A stretch of 64,000 nucleotides of DNA from Ferruginibacter sp. (GTDB taxonomy: Bacteria > Bacteroidota > Bacteroidia > Chitinophagales > Chitinophagaceae). Positions 26,724-35,948 of this stretch are shown piece by piece. The notes under the pieces are model-generated. The model made no database searches. It saw nothing but the letters and a program-made list of their open reading frames with translations, and was not told the DNA's origin. The position numbers and the translations under genes are program-made. Every line of letters starts with the position of its first letter. The first letter of the stretch is position 1. The stretch lies in contig NZ_JAQBNR010000011.1 in the NCBI RefSeq assembly GCF_028288465.1, positions 1-64,000 of the forward strand, given 5' to 3'.

Positions 26724-26767
26724 TTTTATCAGTCTATATTTATAAATGAAAATTTAAATTTTATTGT

Positions 26768-27226
26768 ATGTCAACATCTGCGGGCAGCCAGGGTTTATTA
26801 CTTATTGAAAAAGTACTGCTGTTAAAATCATTGAGTATTTTCAGTGAAACGCCTGAAACTATTTTGGCAGAACTGGCGCCGTTGATGCAACAGGAAGAAG
26901 TGGAAAAAGGAACACAAATTTTTCAGGAAGGCGAAACAGGCGATTGTATGTATATTATTTTCAGTGGCGAAATTGAGATTCATAAAGGCAAAACCAGCCT
27001 GGCTATATTGCAGGAAAAGGAAGTGTTTGGTGAATTGTCATTGCTGGATGCGGAAACAAGAAGTGCTTCAGCAACTGCAAAAACAGATTGTCTTCTTTTT
27101 AAAATTGACCAGGAGCCCTTTTACGAACTGATTGAAGCAAGGCCTGAAGTGGCTATGGGCTTCATTAAAATTTTGTGCAAACGGTTAAGAGCACTCAATG
27201 ATAAAACTGCTTTGCGTGGCAGTTGA
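26768..27226 (+). CDS. Cyclic-nucleotide-binding domain protein
   Basis: A 152-residue cytoplasmic protein that consists of one cNMP-binding domain. The phosphate-binding cassette is recognisable: IFQEGETGDCMYIIFSGEIEI, then EKEVFGELSLLDAETRSASATA, where the Arg after the E-L motif contacts the cyclic phosphate. No DNA-binding helix-turn-helix follows, so it is not a CRP-type regulator. As the third gene after an HD protein and a transporter/HEAT protein, it is probably the sensor part of that assembly. Confidence 0.9.
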   Translation: MSTSAGSQGLLLIEKVLLLKSLSIFSETPETILAELAPLMQQEEVEKGTQIFQEGETGDCMYIIFSGEIEIHKGKTSLAILQEKEVFGELSLLDAETRSASATAKTDCLLFKIDQEPFYELIEARPEVAMGFIKILCKRLRALNDKTALRGS

Positions 27227-27380
27227 TTTTTTTAATTCACATCATGTCGTAATCTTTTATATGCCTTAATTGAGTTAACATTTTTTCAGCAAATTGTACG
27301 CGTTATCCTCCAAATGGACATCGGAATTTAAACATACCTTTCCTTTTTATTCATTCATTAACAACCACTTTATTCAACAC

Positions 27381-28175
27381 ATGAAAAAACAATCATTGCT
27401 TCCCGTAACATTTTTACTTGCCTTTCTTTTACTGAACAGCAGTTTTATACCCGCCGCGAAAGATCCCGTGGGGGAGTATTATCAACTTACAATATATCAC
27501 TGTAAAACAGCAGATCAGCTTGCCGTAACGAGTGCTTATCTTAAAAGTACTTACCTGCCAGCCCTGCATAAAAGCGGGTTAAACAATATTGGTGTATTTA
27601 CCAGTGTTAACAATGACACGGCTGCTGATAAACGTTTGTATGTATTGATACCGTTTGCATCATTACAGAAATATGAGGCATTGATGAATTCACTGACAGC
27701 AGGGTCACTCATAAAAAATGATACTTCTGCCTACACCAATGCGGCGCATGATAAAATGCCTTTTGAAAGAATGGAAACTGCTTTGCTGAAAGCATTTAAA
27801 GACATGCTGCACATGAAAAAGCCATCCTTAACGGCGCCATTAACAGAGAGAATTTATGAACTGCGCAGCTATGAAGGCCCCACCGAAAGATTGTATCGTC
27901 AGAAAGTAAAAATGTTTAATGATGGGGGAGAAGTAACACTCTTTGACCGCCTGAATTTTAATGCTGTTTTTTATGCTGAAGTGTTAAGCGGCAGCCACAT
28001 GCCCAACCTGATGTATATGACTACATTCAACAATATGGCTGAAAGGGACGAACACTGGAAAAACTTTGGCAGTGACAGTGTTTGGAAAAGAATTTCTGCT
28101 ATGCCGGAGTACCTGAATACAGTTTCTAAAGCCGATATCTTTTTTCTTCATCCTACTGATTTTTCAGATTATTAA
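27381..28175 (+). CDS. NIPSNAP-family exported protein
   Basis: A 264-residue protein. The start chosen is ATG 27381, giving a signal peptide (MKKQSLLPVTFLLAFLLLNS...IPAA). Two NIPSNAP-type alpha/beta-barrel dimer domains follow: one at EYYQLTIYHCKTADQL (about 36-120) and one at ERIYELRSYEGPTERLYRQK (about 155-255). The family's biochemical role is not settled. In Bacteroidota and planctomycetes it often occurs with DUF1080 and sugar-oxidation genes, as here, where a DUF1080 gene follows 49 bp later. Confidence 0.85.
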   Translation: MKKQSLLPVTFLLAFLLLNSSFIPAAKDPVGEYYQLTIYHCKTADQLAVTSAYLKSTYLPALHKSGLNNIGVFTSVNNDTAADKRLYVLIPFASLQKYEALMNSLTAGSLIKNDTSAYTNAAHDKMPFERMETALLKAFKDMLHMKKPSLTAPLTERIYELRSYEGPTERLYRQKVKMFNDGGEVTLFDRLNFNAVFYAEVLSGSHMPNLMYMTTFNNMAERDEHWKNFGSDSVWKRISAMPEYLNTVSKADIFFLHPTDFSDY

Positions 28176-28224
28176 TCACCGTAGTTTTCAAATTAATTAA
28201 AGCAACACCATTTAAAATTGCCAC

Positions 28225-28995
28225 ATGAAATTAAAAAAGACATGGATGCTGTTGAGTGCAGCAGCTATTACAACAGTTTCCTTCGCACAACAGGGCGACC
28301 CAAAAGCAACTGAATTTTACAGCCCCGTTCCGAAAGTAATAACACCGGGTAAAACTGCTGCCGATGCGCCCTCCGATGCCATCGCGTTATTTAATGGTAA
28401 AAACCTGGATGAATGGACGTCTACAAATGATACAACTAAAGCCGCTGCCTGGACCGTTGCGAAAAATATCTTGACAGTTAAAAAAGGAACTGGTAATATT
28501 CAAACGAAAAAATCGTTTACAGATTACCAGTTGCATATTGAATGGCGCATACCGGCCAACATTACCGGCGAAGGACAAGCCCGTGGAAACAGTGGTATTT
28601 TTTTAGCCAGCACCGGCCGCGGCGATGATGGATATGAAATCCAGATCCTGGATTGCTATAATAATTCTACTTACGTAAACGGCCAAACCGGCAGTATTTA
28701 CAAGCAATCTATCCCATTGGCCAATGCATGTAAAAAGCCTGGCGAATGGCAGGCCTATGATATAATCTGGACCGCTCCCCGTTTTAATGATGACGGAACA
28801 ATAAAAACTCCGGCACGTGTTACAGCCATGCACAATGGCGTGTTAGTGCAGAACAATTATGAGTTAAAAGGAGAGACGAGATATATCGGAGCACCTTATT
28901 ATAAAAAGCATGGCCCGGCGCCCATTAAACTGCAGGCGCATGGCGATAAAAGTGAGCCAATCAGTTTCCGTAATATCTGGGTAAGAGAATTGTAG
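28225..28995 (+). CDS. DUF1080 protein (3-keto-disaccharide hydrolase family)
   Basis: A 256-residue exported protein (signal MKLKKTWMLLSAAAITTVSFAQ). The DUF1080 jelly-roll starts at ALFNGKNLDEWTSTND and contains the typical DYQLHIEWRIP, GNSGIFLA and YEIQILDCYNN segments and the final FRNIWVREL strand. Members of PF06439 have been shown to cleave 3-keto-glycosides, using a metal site. It is the first of two DUF1080 proteins in this locus and is transcribed with the NIPSNAP gene; a bidirectional terminator follows. It probably works in the periplasm on glycosides oxidised by the GMC dehydrogenases encoded nearby. Confidence 0.9.
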   Translation: MKLKKTWMLLSAAAITTVSFAQQGDPKATEFYSPVPKVITPGKTAADAPSDAIALFNGKNLDEWTSTNDTTKAAAWTVAKNILTVKKGTGNIQTKKSFTDYQLHIEWRIPANITGEGQARGNSGIFLASTGRGDDGYEIQILDCYNNSTYVNGQTGSIYKQSIPLANACKKPGEWQAYDIIWTAPRFNDDGTIKTPARVTAMHNGVLVQNNYELKGETRYIGAPYYKKHGPAPIKLQAHGDKSEPISFRNIWVREL

Positions 28996-29019
28996 AAGTC
29001 AAAGTTGTTGCTAAATAAA

Positions 29020-29048
29020 AAAGAGGTAGCCGTTCGGACTACCTCTTT
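29020..29048. terminator. Bidirectional terminator between convergent genes
   Basis: Stem AAAGAGGTAG / CTACCTCTTT, loop CCGTTCGGA, with A-rich sequence on the left and T-rich sequence on the right. It serves both the plus-strand DUF1080 gene and the minus-strand ThuA operon. Confidence 0.75.
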
Positions 29049-29065
29049 CCATTTGGTGAATTTTT

Positions 29066-29821
29066 TTATTTTTTACCCATTGCATATTTTATGCCGCCCA
29101 ACAAATGTTGCAGGTAATTTTGCTCGCTGTATGATTCGATTGTATGACCGAGTTCTGTATAAAAAACCCTTCCGCCTTCAAACTGCTGGTACCAGGCCAT
29201 TGGATGATTATCGCCATTTTTACCACCCTCGTAACTTGTCTCATCAATCTTAATCAACACTTTAACATCCGGGTTCATGTTTTTAAAATTATACCATTCA
29301 TCTTTTCTAACCCAGGTGGCAGGCAGGTGTTTGGTAGATGCGTGAGTGTTGTCAACCACTATCAGTTTGGCTTCCTGCTGCCTCGGATGAGAAAGAAAAT
29401 TGGCTCCAATCATTTTATCATACCAGGCAAAATCATATTCGCAATCAGTTGCAGCATGTACTCCCACAAAGCCACCACCGTTGTGAATGTAATTTTGCAA
29501 TGCCTGTTCTTCAGGCTTACCCAGCACGGTACCAGTAGTACATAAAAAAACAACGGCTTTGTATTTTTTGAAGTTGGCATCATTCAGGTAAGTTGAATCT
29601 TCTGTTGCATCTACATCAAAGTTGTTGGCGGCGCCCAGCTTTTTAATGGCTTCAATGCCGGTTTCAATACTTTCGTGCCGATACCCATTGGTCTTTGAAA
29701 AAACCAGGATCTTGTCTTTTTCTGCTTTTGCAGTAATAGTGTTTTTAAAGGTGAAAGAAACGGCAGCTATGCAGCAGCACAGCAAAAAAAGATTACGGGC
29801 AATTTTAATGGCAGGCGTCAT
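29066..29821 (-). CDS. ThuA-domain protein (trehalose-utilisation family)
   Basis: A 251-residue exported protein (N-terminal hydrophobic segment LFLLCCCIAAVSFTFK). The ThuA domain, a class I glutamine-amidotransferase-like fold, spans about residues 38-250, with KILVFSKTNGYRHESIETG and the elbow region GGGFVGVHAATDCEYDF, then HPMAWYQQFEGGRVFYTELGHT. ThuA proteins accompany 3-keto-sugar catabolism in several phyla; a few were linked to formation or handling of 3-keto-trehalose. It is the last gene of a five-gene minus-strand operon (Gfo/Idh, isomerase, cytochrome c, DUF1080, ThuA). Confidence 0.88.
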   Translation of the reverse strand: MTPAIKIARNLFLLCCCIAAVSFTFKNTITAKAEKDKILVFSKTNGYRHESIETGIEAIKKLGAANNFDVDATEDSTYLNDANFKKYKAVVFLCTTGTVLGKPEEQALQNYIHNGGGFVGVHAATDCEYDFAWYDKMIGANFLSHPRQQEAKLIVVDNTHASTKHLPATWVRKDEWYNFKNMNPDVKVLIKIDETSYEGGKNGDNHPMAWYQQFEGGRVFYTELGHTIESYSEQNYLQHLLGGIKYAMGKK

Positions 29822-29830
29822 GGTATTTTT

Positions 29831-30523
29831 TTATAGTTGTTTAATTTTAATGTTTCGGTACCAAACAGCGTTACCGTGATCCTGCAAGGCAATTCTACCT
29901 TTTTTAAAAGTACCAAAATCAGGCATGTTTTTAAATTTGCTTCCTGCAATTAATTGTTTCCAGTTATCATCCCACATGGTAGTAGTTACCACGTTTACGT
30001 TGTTCACAAATATTTGCAGTTTGCCTTTGTTGCTGATAATTTCTACGGCATTCCACTCGCCGGGCGCCTTAACAGGTTCTGAAGAACTTTTAATCAGATC
30101 ATATAAATCGCCTGCACGGTGTTTCAGAATTTTGCCATCGGGATGGCCTTCATTGTCCAATACCTGTACTTCGGGACCGGTTTTATAAGTCTCGTCGTAT
30201 TTTGTCGGGTCTTCGTGAACATTGAATATAATGCCGCTGTTGCCATTTTTAGAAATCTTCCATTCCAATTTTAAATCGAAGTTGTCGTATTCGCCGTCTG
30301 TTACAATATCGCCGCCATCTTTAACAGTATTGTCAATATAAAGTGCGCCATCAGCCACTTTCCAGCGATCGTTTACTGCATCCTTACCGTAAGTATGCCA
30401 TCCTTTTGTTGTTTTGCCATCAAACAGCATTTTCCAGCCGCCCTGGTTATTACCCGCCGTATTGATTTTTGCAGTCCCCATAAAAAAAGACAACAGGGAA
30501 ATTAATAATATTTTCATGTGCAA
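29831..30523 (-). CDS. DUF1080 protein (3-keto-disaccharide hydrolase family), second copy
   Basis: A 230-residue exported protein (signal MHMKILLISLLSFFMGTAKI). The DUF1080 fold is clear: MLFDGKTTKGWHTYGKD, YDNFDLKLEWKISKNGNSGI, GPEVQVLDNEGHPDG and the end segment GRIALQDHGNAVWYRNIKIK. It differs strongly from the 256-residue DUF1080 protein at 28225, so the two likely prefer different keto-glycosides or stereochemistry. It lies 5 bp after the cytochrome c gene and 9 bp before thuA, in one operon. Confidence 0.9.
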   Translation of the reverse strand: MHMKILLISLLSFFMGTAKINTAGNNQGGWKMLFDGKTTKGWHTYGKDAVNDRWKVADGALYIDNTVKDGGDIVTDGEYDNFDLKLEWKISKNGNSGIIFNVHEDPTKYDETYKTGPEVQVLDNEGHPDGKILKHRAGDLYDLIKSSSEPVKAPGEWNAVEIISNKGKLQIFVNNVNVVTTTMWDDNWKQLIAGSKFKNMPDFGTFKKGRIALQDHGNAVWYRNIKIKQL

Positions 30524-30528
30524 TTGGT

Positions 30529-30939
30529 TTAATTATTTTTTAGCAATAAAACATATTTAGCCATTGCAGTCGCATCTTCCACAGATAATTTATCATGTGC
30601 TGCCATTGGAATAGAACCCCAATTTCCCTGGCCGCCTTTGATAATTTTATGAGCAAGCGTATCCAGTGTAGAAGGATTGTTTGGGTATTTATTGGCAACA
30701 TCCCTGAAGGCCGGGCCAATTAATTTTTCATCTACTTTATGGCAGGTTTTACAATCATTGTTGTTAACCAGTTCAAGTCCTTTTACAAAATCCGGACTAT
30801 CCGTAACATCCGCCTTGGCAGCAGGTTTTTCGGCAGCAGGTTCAGTTGTCGTCGCTGTTGTACTCTTCGTTTCTGTTCCTCCGTTATTACAGGCATAAAA
30901 GCCTGCTGTCAATAAGCAAATGGTGATAATTTTCTTCAT
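30529..30939 (-). CDS. Lipoprotein cytochrome c (class I)
   Basis: A 136-residue lipoprotein: signal MKKIITICLLTAGFYAC with lipid-bearing Cys17, a Thr/Ala/Pro-rich linker (about 20-45), then one class I cytochrome c domain. Haem-binding CKTCH lies at 63-67, and the axial Met is probably the one in WGSIPMAAHDKLS. The family is known as an electron acceptor in Bacteroidota sugar-oxidation loci. It is the natural partner for the GMC dehydrogenases encoded on the other strand, which release electrons but carry no haem themselves. Confidence 0.92.
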   Translation of the reverse strand: MKKIITICLLTAGFYACNNGGTETKSTTATTTEPAAEKPAAKADVTDSPDFVKGLELVNNNDCKTCHKVDEKLIGPAFRDVANKYPNNPSTLDTLAHKIIKGGQGNWGSIPMAAHDKLSVEDATAMAKYVLLLKNN

Positions 30940-30982
30940 GTGAATATGCTTTTTTTTAATAAATTTTTGAATGATAAAATTA

Positions 30983-32038
30983 CTACTCTAATCCTAAAAC
31001 AGTGCGGTTAAATTTTTCGTTACTGCCTGTGTTGGCAAAATCGTCAAAAGCCCGTTCTGTAACACGGATAATATGATCTTTTATAAATACGGATCCTTCT
31101 TTGGCACCTTCTTCGGGATGCTTGATGGCGCATTCCCATTCCATTACCGCCCAGCCCTTGTAATCATAACCAGCCAGTTTGCTGAAGATGCCTTTAAAAT
31201 CAACCTGCCCGTCGCCCAGCGAACGAAAACGTCCTGCCCGGTCGATCCAGTTTTGGTAACCGCCATAAACACCTTGTTTGCCGGTCGGGTTAAACTCAGC
31301 ATCCTTTACATGGAACATTTTTATGCGCTCGTGGTAATAGTCTATGTAAGTTAAATAGTCAAGGCACTGCAATACAAAATGTGAGGGATCATATAAAAGG
31401 CAAGCCCTTGAATGATTGTTTGCTTTTTCAAGAAACATTTCATAACTCACGCCGTCATGTAAATCTTCACCGGGATGAATTTCGTAACAAAGATCAACGC
31501 CCTGTTCATCAAAATGGTTCAGTATAGGTAACCATCTTTTTGCAAGTTCATTAAAACCGGTTTCCACCAAACCTGCCGGGCGCTGCGGCCAGGGATATAC
31601 CGTGTGCCACAACAACGCTCCACTGAAGGTAGCGTGCGCAGTCAATCCTAAATTTTTGGAAGCAATGGCGGCGTACTTTAATTGTTGCACAGCCCATTCT
31701 GTTCTTGCTTTTGGATTATTGCGGTAAGCTTCCGGCGCAAAGCCATCAAACAGGGCGTCGTACGCAGGATTTACTGCTACCAGCTGGCCTTGTAAATGGC
31801 TGGACAATTCGGTTATTTCCAGCCCGCAGCCGTTGATGATTCCTTTTATTTCATCACAGTATGTTTTGCTTTCAGCAGCTTTCTGCAGGTCAATCAGGCG
31901 CCCATCCCAGCTGGGAATTTGTACGCCTACAAAGCCAATACTTTTTGCCCATTTACAAATGCTTTCCAGCGAATTAAACGGAGCTGCATCTCCCATAAAT
32001 TGCGCTAAAAAAATTCCGGGCCCTTTTACTGTTGTCAT
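30983..32038 (-). CDS. Sugar phosphate isomerase/epimerase family protein (TIM barrel)
   Basis: A 351-residue cytoplasmic AP-endonuclease-2-like TIM barrel. Metal ligands can be seen at strand ends: Glu in CYEIHPGEDLH, Asp/His in LLYDPSHFVLQ, His in MFHVKDAEFN and Glu in VMEWECA. The name covers many activities, including keto-sugar epimerases, isomerases and lyases. It has no signal peptide, unlike the two other isomerase-fold proteins in this locus, so it acts on an imported intermediate. It is the second gene of the minus-strand operon. Confidence 0.85.
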   Translation of the reverse strand: MTTVKGPGIFLAQFMGDAAPFNSLESICKWAKSIGFVGVQIPSWDGRLIDLQKAAESKTYCDEIKGIINGCGLEITELSSHLQGQLVAVNPAYDALFDGFAPEAYRNNPKARTEWAVQQLKYAAIASKNLGLTAHATFSGALLWHTVYPWPQRPAGLVETGFNELAKRWLPILNHFDEQGVDLCYEIHPGEDLHDGVSYEMFLEKANNHSRACLLYDPSHFVLQCLDYLTYIDYYHERIKMFHVKDAEFNPTGKQGVYGGYQNWIDRAGRFRSLGDGQVDFKGIFSKLAGYDYKGWAVMEWECAIKHPEEGAKEGSVFIKDHIIRVTERAFDDFANTGSNEKFNRTVLGLE

Positions 32039-32152
32039 AATTTTTTATTTTATTTCGCACAACGAACGCAACGGAAACAAAGCACACAAAGCTTTTGCAA
32101 CGCTGTGGCCGTGGTCTTCTCTTTGTTCTTTGTGAGAAAAATTAGCAGAGAA

Positions 32153-33319
32153 TTAATTTACTGTGTGATCGTACCATTTTTTATCAGACTGTGATGATGC
32201 TACCACGTTATCAATAAATGCCATGCCCCTGATGCCATCTTCAACTGATGGAAAATCCAGTGCTTCTTTTGAAGGAGTTGTTCCATCAATTTTGGCAGAT
32301 AATGTTTGAGCAAAATTGCGGTAGATGTTAGCAAATGCTTCCAGGTAGCCTTCCGGATGTCCGCCCGGCGTACGGCAACTATTTTTTGCAAAGCTTGAAA
32401 GACCCGGGTAATTGCCGCCGGCCCTCAAAATCTGTGTTGGCTGATCAAGCCATTTTGCCAGCAGGGTATTGGGTTCGTGTTGTGCCCACTCTAAGCCACC
32501 TTTCTCTCCATACACCCTTATTTTCAAAGCATTCTCTTCGCCGGCTGCAACCTGCGATGCCATTAAAACACCGGCTGCACCGTTGCTGAATTTCAGCAAT
32601 ACATTGCCATCATCATCCAGTGCACGGCCATCAACGAGGATGCTTAGATCAGCACATATTTTTGTTATCTGTAAGCCGGTAATGTATTCAGCCAGGTGAG
32701 CCGCATGCGTTCCGATATCGCCCATGCAACCACTTTTTCCGCTCTTGGTTGGGTCGGTTCTCCAGGCAGCCTGTGCGTTGCCTTCTCTCTCACTCAACTT
32801 ACTTAACCACCCCTGCGGGTATTCTACCCATACCTTTCTGATTTTTCCCAAAGCACCTTCTGCAACCATGGCTTTTGCCTGCTTTACCATCGGGTAACCA
32901 GAGTAAGTATGCGTTAAACAAAGCGTTAGACCGGTTTCCTCTACCTTGGCTTTCAGTTGTTTTGCTTCGTCTAAAGTAAAGGCAATGGGTTTTTCTATCA
33001 CTACATGAAAACCATGGTCAAGCGCCATCATGGCCGGTGCAAAGTGCGCAAAGTTGGGTGTAACGATGGTTACAAAATCTATCCGCTTATCGGCGGATAG
33101 TTCGCTTTCTTTTTTTATTAATTCATCGTAAGTCAGGTACGTTCTTTCTTTTGGTAAGAAGAGCATTTCACCTGATTCGCGGGCAATATCCGGATTAATA
33201 CTCAGTGCACCGGCTGCCAGTTCTATCAGGCCATCCATGTTAGAGGCGAAGCGGTGTATGGCGCCGATAAAAGCATCCTTGCCGCCACCGATCATTCCCA
33301 TCCGTAGTTTTCTGTTCAT
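32153..33319 (-). CDS. Gfo/Idh/MocA family oxidoreductase
   Basis: A 388-residue cytoplasmic NAD(P)-dependent sugar dehydrogenase. The Rossmann start is MGMIGGGKDAFIGAIHRFA, and the family's EKP motif is present in VVIEKPIAFTLDEA (Lys of catalysis, about residue 105). The HTYSGYPMVKQAK and GDIGTHAAHLAEY segments supply substrate-binding and catalytic His. Homologues interconvert sugars and 3-keto-sugars. It is the first gene of the five-gene operon divergent from the MFS/GMC operon, so it likely reduces or oxidises an intracellular keto-sugar of the same pathway. Confidence 0.9.
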   Translation of the reverse strand: MNRKLRMGMIGGGKDAFIGAIHRFASNMDGLIELAAGALSINPDIARESGEMLFLPKERTYLTYDELIKKESELSADKRIDFVTIVTPNFAHFAPAMMALDHGFHVVIEKPIAFTLDEAKQLKAKVEETGLTLCLTHTYSGYPMVKQAKAMVAEGALGKIRKVWVEYPQGWLSKLSEREGNAQAAWRTDPTKSGKSGCMGDIGTHAAHLAEYITGLQITKICADLSILVDGRALDDDGNVLLKFSNGAAGVLMASQVAAGEENALKIRVYGEKGGLEWAQHEPNTLLAKWLDQPTQILRAGGNYPGLSSFAKNSCRTPGGHPEGYLEAFANIYRNFAQTLSAKIDGTTPSKEALDFPSVEDGIRGMAFIDNVVASSQSDKKWYDHTVN

Positions 33320-33675
33320 GTTGTTTATAATTATAAGTGGTTGATTGTTTTAAAGCATCGTTGTTGAAATGAATACATGGAGTAAAAATGCAACACATAT
33401 CGTTTTTTCGGGAAGGCTAAATTATCATTTTATTTTAACACATAGCCAGCTGCCTGAATTAAAATAAAGTGATTTTATGTACTAAAGGTAAAAGGCAATC
33501 AGGCTAAAAATTCATCTTCTTAAAAATTAATTTTATGCGCCTTTAAAATGTGCGAAGGTGTATTTGTAAAAGATGGTTAAAAAGCACAAACGATATATTT
33601 TTATTAGCGATTCGATTTTTTATTTAGATAAATTCATACCTTGTCAACTCATTGCTTAAAAAAAACTTAACGATT
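33320..33675. promoter_or_regulatory. Divergent control region of the two sugar-oxidation operons
   Basis: About 355 bp between the Gfo/Idh operon (minus) and the MFS/GMC operon (plus). It is very AT-rich. A partial -7 box, TACCTTG, lies near 33638 for the plus operon. I see no convincing operator palindrome and no short gene. Confidence 0.35.
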
Positions 33676-34971
33676 ATGCCTGCCTCAATTCAGCGGAATA
33701 AATTATTTGTAGCCAGTTGTATGGCTTTGTTGGTGACTTCACTTTCTTTCGGTATCCGGGCCGGTTTATTGGACACATGGAAACATAGTTTTGGACTTAC
33801 CCAGGAAGATGCAGGTATTATTACAAGTACTGCTTTCTGGGGATTTCCACTGGCTATCATTATAGGCGGATTTATTGTGGATGTTATTGGAATGAAAAAG
33901 TTATTGGTAGGTGCAGGTATATTTCATTTGGCCGGTATTTTATTAACGGTTTTCGCAACCGGCTTCTGGACACTTTTTTTCTCTACCTTATTAATCGGCC
34001 TTGGAAACGGACTGGTTGAAGCCGCTTGTAATCCGCTGGTAGCAAGCCTTTACCCGGAAAATAAAACTACCCGGCTCAATTATTTTCACCTGTGGTTTCC
34101 TGGTGGAATTGTAATTGGAACATTGATCGTTCGTTTTTTTGGAGTACACATTCCAGACACATTGTACATGGCCAACTGGCAGATACTGGTTGCAGTAATG
34201 CTTATTCCTACAATCATTTATGCTTACCTGTTTAGTAAACTGGACTTTCCTGTTACCGAAAGGGTTTCAAGTGGTGTATCCACTTCTGAAATGTATGGCG
34301 CACTGATCAATCCATTATTTTTCCTGATGATTATTTTGATGTTCGGTACGGCCATTACCGAATTATTCACGGGCCAGTGGATTGATGTATTGTTAAAAAA
34401 TGTTAGTGATAACGCCCTGCTTTTATTGACCATTGAAACGGGTGTGATGGTGCTGGGGCGTGCTTTTGCAGGTCCGGTTGTTCATCGCCTTTCGCCCTCT
34501 GGTGTGTTATTGTTTTCTGCTATTTTCGGTGCACTGGGTTTATATCTTTTGGGTCATTCAACCGGTAATATGCTATTTGTTGGTGCATTGATATTTGGTA
34601 TTGGTGTTTGTTATTTCTGGCCAACGATGCTTGGATTTGTTTCTGAAAATTTACCCAAGACAGGTGCTGTAGGCATGAACCTGATGGGAGGTGCCGGCAT
34701 GTTTGCGGTTTCTATTTACATGATTTTTATGGGTGGATATTATGACAGGCTGGTTGCTGAAAAGTTGCCCGCCGGAGCTTCTGTAAGTGCTTATTCTGCG
34801 CCAGATGCAACACCCGCAATGGCTACCGCACTCAACGATGCGAAAGCCGCTGCCGGTCCCGCTATCATCAATGTAACCCTGGTAATTCCTATTATATTAA
34901 TTATTGCATTTGCCGGTCTGTTCTTCTACATGCGTTCGAAGAAAAAAGTGGCGGTTCAGCCTGCATATTAA
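33676..34971 (+). CDS. MFS transporter, sugar type
   Basis: A 431-residue inner-membrane transporter from ATG 33676; a TTG 24 bp upstream would add eight residues. It has twelve hydrophobic segments. The loop 2-3 motif region GGFIVDVIGMKKLLVGAG and NGLVEAACNPLVASLYPE fit the FHS/nucleoside-sugar branch of MFS. The C-terminus is a basic tail (RSKKKVAVQ). As first gene of the plus-strand operon with isomerase and GMC genes, it probably imports the sugar or keto-sugar released in the periplasm. Confidence 0.9.
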   Translation: MPASIQRNKLFVASCMALLVTSLSFGIRAGLLDTWKHSFGLTQEDAGIITSTAFWGFPLAIIIGGFIVDVIGMKKLLVGAGIFHLAGILLTVFATGFWTLFFSTLLIGLGNGLVEAACNPLVASLYPENKTTRLNYFHLWFPGGIVIGTLIVRFFGVHIPDTLYMANWQILVAVMLIPTIIYAYLFSKLDFPVTERVSSGVSTSEMYGALINPLFFLMIILMFGTAITELFTGQWIDVLLKNVSDNALLLLTIETGVMVLGRAFAGPVVHRLSPSGVLLFSAIFGALGLYLLGHSTGNMLFVGALIFGIGVCYFWPTMLGFVSENLPKTGAVGMNLMGGAGMFAVSIYMIFMGGYYDRLVAEKLPAGASVSAYSAPDATPAMATALNDAKAAAGPAIINVTLVIPIILIIAFAGLFFYMRSKKKVAVQPAY

Positions 34972-34993
34972 ATCACCTTATACAACTATCTTT

Positions 34994-35893
34994 ATGTCAA
35001 CACAAAACAGACGTGCAGTTATAAAAAATCTGCTGGCAGGTTCAGTGGCTGTGGGAGCGTCTTCTATATTAAATGCATGTGCTGCAGAAACTAAAAACGA
35101 TACAGGCCTGATGAAATTAAAAGGAAATATCAACCACTCAGTTTGCCAATGGTGCTATGGATCGGTACCGCTGGAAGAACTGTGCCAGGCGGTAAAAGAA
35201 ATTGGCTTTGGTGCCATTGATCTGATTGGTCCAAAAGACTGGCCAACACTGAAAAAATATGGTTTGTATAGTTCCATGTGTTATCATGGAGGCAATGTTA
35301 GTTTAACCAATGGGTTCAATGACAAAAAGTTTCATGAACAATTGATTAAAGATTATACAGAAGTTATCCCTTTGATGAAGCAGGCGGGCTATACAGACGT
35401 AATTTGTTTTAGCGGAAGCCGCAACGGTATGGACGATGAAACAGGATTGAAAAATTGTGTAGAAGGATTGCAGAAAATTTTGCCGCTGGCAGAAAAAAAT
35501 GGCGTTACCATCCAGATGGAATTGCTGAACAGTAAAATTGATCATAAAGACTATATGTGTGACAAATCTGCATGGGGTGTTGAATTGTGCAAGCGTTTGG
35601 GAAGCGAAAATTTTAAACTGCTGTACGATATCTATCACATGCAGATAGACGAAGGTGATGTGATCCGCACTATTCAGAATAACCACCAATACTTTGGTCA
35701 TTACCATACAGGGGGTGTGCCTGGAAGGCATGAGATCGATGAAACCCAGGAATTGTTTTATCCGGCTATTATGAAAGCCATTGTGGCAACAGGCTTTAAA
35801 GGATATACAGCGCAGGAATTTATACCTACAGGAAAGGAAAATAAAGACAAACTGGCCAGTTTAAAAAAGGCTGTATTGATTTGTGATGTATAA
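34994..35893 (+). CDS. Exported sugar isomerase/epimerase-fold protein (hydroxypyruvate-isomerase-like)
   Basis: A 299-residue TIM-barrel protein from ATG 34994; the open frame is longer upstream but overlaps the MFS gene. The N-terminus MSTQNRRAVIKNLLAGSVA...NACA has a twin-arginine and a lipobox-like Cys, so export by Tat and lipid anchoring are likely. The barrel shows EMLL-type metal ligands: IQMELLNSKIDH, LLYDIYHMQ, YFGHYHTGGVPGRHE and YTAQEF, close to hydroxypyruvate isomerase and 2-keto-sugar epimerases. Being periplasmic and encoded beside GMC dehydrogenases, it is a candidate keto-glycoside epimerase or lyase. Confidence 0.85.
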   Translation: MSTQNRRAVIKNLLAGSVAVGASSILNACAAETKNDTGLMKLKGNINHSVCQWCYGSVPLEELCQAVKEIGFGAIDLIGPKDWPTLKKYGLYSSMCYHGGNVSLTNGFNDKKFHEQLIKDYTEVIPLMKQAGYTDVICFSGSRNGMDDETGLKNCVEGLQKILPLAEKNGVTIQMELLNSKIDHKDYMCDKSAWGVELCKRLGSENFKLLYDIYHMQIDEGDVIRTIQNNHQYFGHYHTGGVPGRHEIDETQELFYPAIMKAIVATGFKGYTAQEFIPTGKENKDKLASLKKAVLICDV

Positions 35894-35948
35894 TACGCTT
35901 CAGGCGCAGGATTAAAATTCATACATAAACTCTGATAATTGTTAACGA

